This document shows, piece by piece, positions 57,159-64,000 of a DNA stretch of 64,000 nucleotides. The stretch spans positions 528,696 through 592,695 of the forward strand of contig NMRB01000051.1 of assembly GCA_002633025.1 (NCBI GenBank), read 5' to 3'. The notes beneath the pieces are model-generated. The model searched no databases. It had not been told where the DNA came from and worked only from the letters and a program-made list of their open reading frames with translations. This DNA is from Notospermus geniculatus (Eukaryota; Nemertea; Pilidiophora; Heteronemertea; Lineidae). Numbering within the stretch: position 1 is the stretch's first letter; every line of letters starts with the position of its first letter. The translations under genes and the position numbers were made by a program.

Positions 57159-57411
57159 CCGGCAACATCTAACTACGACCCAATGGAATGCGGAAGTTAT
57201 GTAGGCTACAGTAAATATGGCAAAGATTTACGGTTTTTGAAAACCGTAAATCTTTAAAATCATGCATGTCTACCATTTATGCCCCTTCCCCGATAGTTCG
57301 CGCTGTCCTGCGGTTATTTAACCGCCGCGTGTGATAAAGGTCCGTAGAAAAGTCCAATCTATCAATTCCCAAACTTCCGCATTCCATTGGGTCGTAGTTA
57401 GATGTTGCCGG
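57159..57411. mobile_element. palindromic MITE, CCGGCAACATCTAACTACG ends
   Basis: CCGGCAACATCTAACTACGA and TCGTAGTTAGATGTTGCCGG are mirrored, continuing through CCCAATGGAATGCGGAAG for about 40 bp. Inside, AAAGATTTACGGTTTTTG and its complement AAAACCGTAAATCTTT form a second, separate hairpin at about 57224-57258. Confidence 0.93.
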
Positions 57412-57433
57412 ACTTCATCCGTCATTGGAGAGC

Positions 57434-57538
57434 TTCTGCAAGCGCCAGGTTAGGCCATACGACTACGTTTATCTATTGTTTGGGTGCACTCGCACAATAG
57501 ATAAACGTCGTCATAGAGCCTAACCGGGCCCTTGCAGA
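57434..57538. mobile_element. short palindromic element, CTGCAAG ends
   Basis: CTGCAAGCGCCAGGTTAGGC mirrors GCCTAACCGGGCCCTTGCAG, and ACGACTACGTTTATCTATTG mirrors CAATAGATAAACGTCGTC. Total about 105 bp. It overlaps a 108-codon minus frame, which is therefore doubtful. Confidence 0.85.
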
Positions 57539-57828
57539 TGCTCACTATTTTGCTCACATCTGTCGGCGCACAGCGGAACCAACCAGACAACGGGTCGAGG
57601 TAAGAATACGGCATTTGGTTTATGCCGTTGTACACGGTAGGCCCACATGTACATATATTCAAGAAAGGCCGGGAAATTTTAGGCGGAAGTGGAAAAGGCC
57701 ATGGATCCGCATATGAATAAAAGACTAGTAGGGTAAATGCTTTTATTTGAATTTTGCAATAAAATGCACTAGGCAATGTAGTACAAATCCGAAGTGAAAT
57801 AAAAGCATTTGCTATTAATCTTTATTAA

Positions 57829-58192
57829 AGGGACTAGGAAAAAATTTTCAAGCTTCGGTTAGTCTTTCATGATAAATTCCCACCGTCAATTCACTTTTTC
57901 AATTATCTGTTAATTACTGGCACCCAGGCAAATCAGTTATCACCACACCATGGAGCATTCACCACGTCACTGGGAACCTAATCAACATAATAGAGTACAA
58001 GCTCGCTACATACAAAACATACAGCGAGAGGTTCCCAGTGACGTGGTGAATTCTCCATGGTGTGGTGATGACTGATTTGTCTGCGTGCCAGTAATTAACA
58101 CTTAATTGAAAAGGTGAATTGACGGTGGGAATTTATCATGAAAGACTAGCATTTTGTAATAACCGAAGCTTGAACAAATTTTCCTAGTCCCT
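57829..58192. mobile_element. fold-back element with TTAA target duplication
   Basis: TTAA at 57825-57828 and 58193-58196 flank ends AGGGACTAGGA and TCCTAGTCCCT. Arms of more than 150 bp pair almost throughout (CAAGCTTCGGTTA, CATGATAAATTCCCACCGTC, ACCACACCATGGAG, CACGTCACTGGGAACC and their complements). Such a long hairpin with a TTAA target suggests a piggyBac-mobilised MITE. Confidence 0.93.
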
Positions 58193-58199
58193 TTAATAT

Positions 58200-58415
58200 G
58201 GCCCAACTGGATCGTGTGCGAAGGAAATGATGAGAGTCGCAGTCGTTTGGCTGGAAGGAAGGACCGGAAGAGGCGCTCATTCGTCGACGAGTTTTCCTTT
58301 GAGATGCCCGCCGAACGGATTGTGGAACAGAAAGCTTCAAGCGTCGAGAAAGTCTAGCCTAAAGTGTATACCGGTAGCTGAAGTTAAAGTCCGACCGGAG
58401 CACACGGTCTTTAAG
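58200..58415 (+). CDS. CpG-rich coding-like patch between two MITEs (strand uncertain)
   Basis: The plus strand is open and strongly charged in one frame, NDESRSRLAGRKDRKRR then SFVDEFSFEMPAERIVEQ, up to a TAG near 58357. It then appears to continue in another frame as SLKCIPVAEVKVRPEHTVF. The minus strand also has an ATG frame beginning MSASSGPSFQPNDCDSHHF. CpG content is high compared with the surroundings, as in a promoter or first exon. Either a frame-shifted gene remnant or a 5' exon of the minus-strand gene ending at 56767 is possible. Confidence 0.25.
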
Positions 58416-58542
58416 CTGACTTACATCGGATAACACGCGACACGAACACGCAGGCGAACAAAGGTTTCATGGGATGAATCCTTTGTGAAGCCAAGTTGTG
58501 CGCGTGTGCGTCCGTGTCGCGTGTCATCCGGTGTAAAGTCAG
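58416..58542. mobile_element. palindromic MITE, CTGACTTACATCGG ends
   Basis: CTGACTTACATCGGATAACA with ACACGCGACACGAACACG mirrors CGTCCGTGTCGCGTGTCAT and CCGGTGTAAAGTCAG. The 127-bp element has a CpG-rich interior. Confidence 0.9.
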
Positions 58543-58564
58543 TCCGAAGAGAGCCTCTCCCCCG

Positions 58565-58735
58565 GTGTAACGTTTTTGAGTGTTCCCCATCTGCGAGTGT
58601 TCCCCTGCTATTGTCTGACGGAATAAGCCGCGACTCGACAATGGAGGACACAGAGAGAAACGTCGATCTATCTGCCAGTGTTTCCAGAACAATAGGGGGA
58701 ACACTGACACACGGAAACACTGAAAAACTTTACAC
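58565..58735. mobile_element. palindromic MITE, GTGTAACGTTTTTGAGTG ends
   Basis: GTGTAACGTTTTTGAGTGTT and AACACTGAAAAACTTTACAC are mirrored, followed by GAGTGTTCCCCTGCTATTGT and its complement. It starts within 25 bp of the preceding element. Confidence 0.88.
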
Positions 58736-58826
58736 ATGCCTCTCGATATGCTCCTTATAAAATAAGGGGTTAATGACTGTGGCCACAATCTTCAACCACA
58801 CAACTGATCCGAACCCGCGACTTGGT

Positions 58827-58936
58827 GAGGTAAGACCACCACGGCTCGGCTAGGCATGACGGTCTCCAAGGATTTGAATAGAAGTTCCCCACAACAACAA
58901 TTGGTGTGAGTTACGTAATCTTTCCGGACTGGCGCA
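58827..58936. repeat. inverted repeat arm, partner at 61091-61200
   Basis: GTAAGACCACCACGGCTCGG, AGGCATGACGGT, CAACAATTGGTGTGAGTTAC and GTAAT recur in inverted orientation 2.2 kb away. The similarity runs right up to the N at 58937. The pair could be the ends of a large inverted duplication or an assembly join. Confidence 0.85.
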
Positions 58937-58984
58937 NTATTGAATGAAATTTACAGTATATCAATTGCTGACAATGATATTCGC

Positions 58985-59373
58985 CGAGTTCTCGAAGTCT
59001 GTTTAGAGGCAGATGGTCAAGTCCATGATAGGACGTGACATTTTTTGACTAAGTGAAGTCTCTACAGCAGATGGCACAAAGTAACGACTAAGTTCCCTGC
59101 ATCATGTCGGGTTCTTGTCCGTCTGTGCCCCTGCTGAATCAAGTTCATTAATTGTGATTCATAATTAGCGCAATAATGCCGAAATAATGAATCAGAATGG
59201 CATGAACTTACTTCACACCAGGGGCATAGAAGGCCAACAGCCTGACATGATGCAGAGAGCTTAATCGTTATTTGGTGCCATCAGTTGCAGAGACTGCACT
59301 GACTAAGTGAAAAAATGTCACGTCCGAGATCATGGACTTGACCATCTGCCTCTAAACAGACTTCGAGAACTCA
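58985..59373. mobile_element. long fold-back element, CGAGTTCTCGAAGTCTG ends
   Basis: Arms of about 190 bp: CGAGTTCTCGAAGTCTGTTT, AGAGGCAGATGGTCAAGTCC, GACGTGACATTTTTT and TGCATCATGTC on the left all have complements on the right. The centre is an AT-rich stretch with AATAATGCCGAAATAATG. One of the largest hairpins in the window. Confidence 0.93.
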
Positions 59374-59561
59374 GCCTTTTAGGCCTACTGTACACCAAAT
59401 TCGGGAAATCGGATGACAATAAACATGAAAATACGGGAAATCGGAACAAAAGAAATGCTAAATAAACCCATCAAAATCGGATGTCAGAAGTGAAACAACA
59501 GAAATAAAAAAGATAGGCCTCAAAAACGCCAGGAAATCGGATGTAAATGGTGAACAACACG

Positions 59562-59708
59562 GAGGTTTAGAAATCAAACGATAGACGTAAACCTTAACAA
59601 CAACGTTATTTTTCTACCAAAAATGCAATATAAAAGCTGCTCAATGTATTGTAACGGAAATATAACGTTGTCGTAAAGTTTACCTTTGTCGTTTGATTTC
59701 TAAACCTC
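59562..59708. mobile_element. palindromic MITE, GAGGTTTAGAAATCAAACG ends
   Basis: GAGGTTTAGAAATCAAACGA and TCGTTTGATTTCTAAACCTC are perfect inverted ends, with GTAAACCTTAACAACAACGT and its complement following. Total 147 bp. Confidence 0.92.
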
Positions 59709-59966
59709 GTCCCTAACATTAATATATAGGCTACAACGACAGAAATACAGAGTACAAGAAACACATCAACATCGGATGACATGAATAAATAGTTTGATAT
59801 TAAACTCTGTGGAATACCACTGTTTAGCGGTCACAATTTTATGGCCTGCATCCACTCACAGCAGGTCATGGGTGATCACTGGGGTTCGATGTCAAGTCCT
59901 TTCCCCAAGAGTAACACTAACATCAGCAGTGAAACTGCACGGCAGAAAAAACAGCCAAGTCCTATC

Positions 59967-60145
59967 ATTCACACCGATTCGTATAAAGTCCTGGTATCAG
60001 AGTTCATTCACACCGATTCGTATCAAGTCCTGGTATCAGAGTTCATTCACACCGATTCGTATCAAGTAGAGTTCATTCACACCGATTCGTATCAAGTCCT
60101 GGTATCAGAGTTCATTCACACCGATTCGTATCAAGTCCTGGTATC
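59967..60145 (+). repeat. 39-bp tandem repeat, five copies
   Basis: ATTCACACCGATTCGTATCA plus AGTCCTGGTATCAGAGTTC is repeated; the third unit lacks 13 bp. The frames through it (59794-60069 and 59841-60173) are repeat translations. Confidence 0.95.
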
Positions 60146-60444
60146 GAGACCGTCGAGTTTATTCATCACGTGACGTGATTCGTTACGTTAACCGTGGCAG
60201 CCGTGATCTCAGAAACCGAACGAATTCTGTTGAAGCATTCACGAACTTAAGTATTTTGTTCTCTTCGATATGGTTGGAGGAGGGGACCTTTCGGAAGCTC
60301 CGGGCTGAAAAAGAGAGGTTCATAATGAATAAACAAGCATGCTATCCGCGGAGGGAACGCGTCCCGATTGCGTGGTGATTCTTTCCACGAATAACAGATG
60401 GCAGTCGGGGGAACCGCATGAGGGCGCATAGTTCCATGATCACT

Positions 60445-61098
60445 TTAGAGATGGCGACACCATTCGCCGATCACCGACAGGCAGTCGTCCATCTGTTTTG
60501 TTTTGTCGGAGCGGCCTGTAACAGAGGGACATTTTATTTCTTGGGTAGTTCCTCCTGTCACACAATGTGACATTGTCGGATCCGTCCTAGTGTAATCGTG
60601 AGACTTGTCCAAAGAGAATGCAACTTACCGCGTTCCACCATTCGTGAAGGGCAGGACCTCCAGTTCGCGCTGTCTCGTATGCCTTCAATCCTCGTGGAAA
60701 TTTGCCAGCATTTCGAGTTCTATCTCACACCATACCAGAGAAAGCCTGGAAGTAGAAAAAAACCCGAAAATATTACAATTTGTTTCAGTATAATCTGCTG
60801 GAATCAAGTTGCCTACAGCCGCACGTAGGTGCTACACGCCTATACCGGTATGGCAAGTAGGCCTAGCGGTCAAAACCTTGTTGAAGTGAGAGAGGGTGCT
60901 GAATTTTCCCAAGTGTAACCACAGCTACATCTTTATATTGGCCAGCATGATAGTCCATATGCAGCGAAACAGAGAACAAACGAAATTTCCTTACCTTTCC
61001 TTTCCTTGCAGATCACCACGTTTTTCCTCCTCCTGGTCCCGTCCTCCACATACCACACGTCCACCAAAAAATGACCTCGTGGCATGTGTGCGCGAATC
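60445..61098 (-). ncRNA. possible three-exon minus-strand transcript
   Basis: On the minus strand three segments have good splice signals. Exon A 61098-60995 lies between TAATTCTTCAG and AAAG|GTAAGG. Exon B 60745-60629 lies between TTTTTTCTACTTCCAG and GCG|GTAAGT. Exon C starts at 60515 after CCCTCTGTTACAG. All three frames of exon B contain stops, so it cannot be an internal coding exon. A short frame can start in B (MVERG) and continue in phase into C as RSDKTKQMDDCLSVIGEWC to a TAA at 60445. This could be a non-coding RNA, a small-peptide mRNA or chance. Exon A's 5' edge lies in the inverted repeat shared with 58827. Confidence 0.25.
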
Positions 61099-61200
61099 CT
61101 GAAGAATTACGTAACTCACACCAATTGTTGTTATGATTAACTTCCATTCAAATATCTCTCGACACCGTCATGCCTTGCCGAGCCGTGGTGGTCTTACATC
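61091..61200. repeat. inverted repeat arm, partner at 58827-58936
   Basis: It reads as the reverse complement of 58827-58936 with about 80-85 percent identity by eye. Because the identity is imperfect, simple re-use of one read in assembly is less likely than an old duplication. Confidence 0.85.
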
Positions 61201-61477
61201 ACCACGTCCCCAATTCTTCATTGAGTTCGAATACCGTGTACTTCTGTGTACAGAAAGCCTTACCGCGGGGAGAGTAGGTTGACTGTCTGTTATACGGTAC
61301 CTCAGAAGACAAAAACATGATAAATAAAAAGTACAAGTGATCTACATATAGAAAGAAATCAAATAGAAAGAGAAATCCCGTGTTCAGATGCGATACGAGG
61401 GAGAAATAGATTACTCTTTAATTGTTCAGAAACATTGCTGATGTTTGTGACACAAGTTTTTTTTCATGTGTGTGGAG

Positions 61478-61627
61478 GTGTAACAGGAATCAAAGTCCTA
61501 GGAATGCAAGTCCGCCAAACACACGCCGCTATTGTAAGGTTATATTAGAATGGTCATGGTCTCCATGGCCATAAATTCTAATCGTAATTCCCGTATTCCA
61601 GGGAGACTTTCATTCCTGTCACACCTG
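61478..61627. mobile_element. MITE-like element, GGTGTGACAGGAATC family (copy 3)
   Basis: AGGTGTAACAGGAATC and GACTTTCATTCCTGTCACACC are inverted ends. The interior GCTATTGTAAGGTTATATT and ATGGTCATGGTCTC match 23960 and 26644. This independent copy defines the limits of the family. Confidence 0.82.
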
Positions 61628-61694
61628 CCCTGTTGCAACCAATAATCTGACCCAACCTCGACATGGCATCGACTCGCTGTTCTCAGGACATGTC

Positions 61695-62575
61695 TGATTA
61701 CCTCCTCCTCCTCGATGATGCGACCTCCTCCTCGATGGTTCGTCCTCCTCTTTGACTATTACTCCTTCTTGATTATTTTTCCTCCTGAATGATTCCTCCT
61801 CCTCGACGATTCGTCCTCCTCCTCGATTTTTCGTCGCCCTCCTCGATGATCTATCTTCCGCCTCGACGATTGGTCCTCCTTCTCAATTGTCCGTCCTCCT
61901 ACAGGCCTGTTATTCGTCCTCCACTTCGATGGTTTACCCTCATCCTCCTCAATGATACGTCCTCCTCCTCCTGAATGGTCCGTCCTCGATTGTTCGGCCT
62001 CCTCTTTGACGATTAGATTTTCTCGATGATTTGTCCTCGTCCTTGATTGTTCATCCTCCTGCTCGGTGATTCGTTCTCCTCCTCAATGATTTCCTCCTCA
62101 ACGATTCGTCGTCCTCAATGATACGTCCACCTCCTCGATTGGCCGTCCTCTCCTCGATCATTCGTACTCAATGATTCGTCCTCCTCCTTGATGATTTGTC
62201 CTCCTTGATTGTTCGTCTTTCTCCTCGATGATTCGTCCTCCTTCATGGTTCATCCTCATCCTCTATGATTCGTCCTCCTCCTCCTTGATGGTTCATCCTC
62301 CTGGATGATTCATCCTCCTGCTTGATGGTTCATCCTCCTCCTGGACGATTCATCCTCCTGCTTGATGGTTCATCCTCCTCCTGGATGATTCATCCTCCTC
62401 GATTGTCTTGACCTCCTCCTTGATGATTTGTCCTCCTCGATTGTTCATCCTCCATCTTGATGATTTGTCGTCTATTTTTGTTCTCCTCCTCTGCTTTGTA
62501 CTCATCCTTGATTACTGGGGCTCCTCTTTGATTATGTGTCCTCCTCCTTGATTACTGGGCGTCATCCTCGATAGT
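61695..62575 (+). repeat. minisatellite, TCCTCCTCGATGATTCG type
   Basis: Nearly 900 bp of diverged units of 14-24 bp built from (TCCTCC)n, TTGATGATT and CGATGATTCG. Strand asymmetry is strong, with the plus strand pyrimidine-rich. The 61-codon frame inside is a repeat product. Confidence 0.93.
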
Positions 62576-62937
62576 TCCTTGTCATCCTATTTCACTGAGG
62601 GCAGTCTTCAAATTGACTGATAACCCAATTATGTAATACGAATTGCGCTTGAGACGGAAGCCACACCAGTACTGCTTTCTTATCTGGTGCTTTTTCAAGT
62701 TCACTTGTTCTTTATTCAGACAAGACAGAAAAAGCCTTTATTTGTGCTGACTGCATGTATTTGGCATAATATACAGGTACATGAACACATTTTCACATGC
62801 ACTTCAATCATATTGGATACAAAGATCATTTATACTACACTACACAAAGCAGAACGAAAAAGGCGCACAATTAAACCAGGGATGAATAAATGGTCCTGGG
62901 ACCACGTACTCGCCTGGGTGTAAGTGCACCAACAAAT

Positions 62938-63168
62938 GTGAGGCGGTCTAGGAAAATCTGTCGGATGTCGCGTTTGAGGGAAGTGTTAATGACCCTGGTG
63001 AACCCACACATTTTAATAACTGAAATGTACTACGTAACAGCAAAAATAGACAAGATACAGATATCTGGTAATACATGTAGGTTACCATTAGCAGACCAAT
63101 GCACAGGCAATCTGACTGCTCTTGTTGATAATTCAGCGACTTCCAACAGGTTTTCCTAGACCGCCACA
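62938..63168. mobile_element. MITE-like element, GTGGCGGTCTAGGAAAA ends
   Basis: GTGAGGCGGTCTAGGAAAAT and GTTTTCCTAGACCGCCAC are inverted ends, 231 bp in all. Further pairs (TAACAGCAAAA, GTAATACATG) are weak. The 89-codon plus and 73-codon minus frames are not supported. Confidence 0.85.
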
Positions 63169-63485
63169 CAAATGCTAGTCAAATGCTCCAGGGGCATACA
63201 TCATGTTCATGGTGAAAATTTGGCACCTTGTACATGCAGAATCATCTCGATACAATTCCACACCAGGTTAGAACATTCACCTTGCTACAGTTCACGAGAT
63301 ACACGTATTGATTGACGGTACACATTTCATAATTGGAAGATCGTACATATTCTAGAGCCCAATGGAAAGTTGGCCTTGGTCCTTTGTAGTCAAACGGGAA
63401 TGTAAAATACCCAATTGTAGCCAAAAATCCAATGTGGATGTGATATGGCAATCTTGCTATATATAAAGGCGGTGTGTGGTGGCAT

Positions 63486-63975
63486 ATTCTAAACCACCTT
63501 GGTCACAGTGAGCCTTGTTTTCAATGGATAATGCATTAGCCTCGTTTTAACCACACCGGGCTTTGGTGTCGCAACCAAAACCGCCGACCATGTGTTTCTC
63601 GCTACGAGCATTCAGAGAGGCGGTGCAGAGAATATGGGCGAGATTTATACTCACTGACCTATCCCAAGAATGTTTTGTATCATAAGCTACACATCCTGCG
63701 GAAAATCCGTTGAAGAAAGCGCCCTGCTGTCTAATTTCGGCTCCTGCAGCTTGGGCCTAGCGCTGCACACCGATGTACACGATGTAGGCAAGATGTACAT
63801 GTTGTTACACAGTGACGTCGCGTCATCGACATAGCGTCATCCGCGGAGCCGGATGCCGGGTCGGATTGACTCTGAACATCTCAAAATAGGCCTACTTGCA
63901 ATCAAATCGCACTGAACTGAATAGGCCTATGAATGTTTTAGTGCCAGAAAGGTTTATGGAAAGGTGGTTTAGAAT
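63486..63975. mobile_element. possible element with 15-bp inverted ends
   Basis: ATTCTAAACCACCTT at 63486-63500 and AAGGTGGTTTAGAAT at 63961-63975 are perfect inverted repeats 490 bp apart. The interior is relatively GC- and CpG-rich near 63570-63870 and includes GTGACGTCGCGTCATCG. No coding region or target duplication was confirmed. Confidence 0.55.
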
Positions 63976-64000
63976 AGAAATTGATACCTCACTGTCGGTA

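Noticed and set aside
57450-57776. 108-codon minus-strand frame
   Set aside because: About a quarter of it lies in a hairpin element (57434-57538), and alternative frames over the same stretch are equally open.
59841-60173. 110-codon plus-strand frame with repeated HTDSYQVLVSEF
   Set aside because: Product of a 39-bp tandem repeat, a multiple of three, so the frame stays open by arithmetic.

Overview
This is a window of nuclear DNA from an animal with introns and a heavy load of short repeats. It is AT-rich. It has no operons, no bacterial-type gene packing and no long open reading frames: most open frames of 60-130 codons lie in tandem repeats or fold-back elements. The style (tRNA-derived SINEs, dozens of palindromic non-autonomous DNA elements, minisatellites, near-identical duplications next to a single N) fits a highly heterozygous marine invertebrate, perhaps an echinoderm, hemichordate or cephalochordate. 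The species cannot be fixed from the sequence.

The one gene I recognise with confidence is IMMP2L, the mitochondrial inner membrane peptidase subunit 2. Its last three coding exons lie on the + strand at 54427-54492, 54752-54854 and 55438-55593. Splice sites and phases are good, and a polyadenylation signal lies at 56394. The exons for the N-terminal half, including the catalytic serine, were not found. Either the intron before 54427 is very long (IMMP2L introns are very large in vertebrates) or those exons were overlooked or lie outside the window. Much of 1-54426 may therefore be IMMP2L intron. About 300 bp beyond the IMMP2L poly(A) signal, a convergent minus-strand terminal exon is likely at 56767-56962, but its product is not identified.

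Other coding-like pieces are weak and unidentified: 2690-3635 (-), 29705-29943 (-), 30624-30696 (+), 47315-47693 (+, membrane-protein-like), 58200-58415 (strand uncertain) and a possible three-exon minus transcript at 60445-61098.

The rest is repeats. There are at least five SINE insertions, four with visible target-site duplications. There are about 35 palindromic MITE-like elements in many families, several present twice or three times. Two have TTAA target sites, two are inserted into other repeats, and a chain of eight runs without much gap from 57159 to 59708. A dispersed family with a conserved hairpin occurs four times. Minisatellites lie at 4.6, 24.3, 38, 38.9, 40.6, 48.1, 49.1, 50.3, 51.4, 60.0 and 61.7 kb. 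A 2.3-kb tandem duplication (23153-27814) and a 0.42-kb one (52576-53546) complete the picture. I see no CRISPR array, rRNA, intact tRNA gene or prokaryotic defence-like system.
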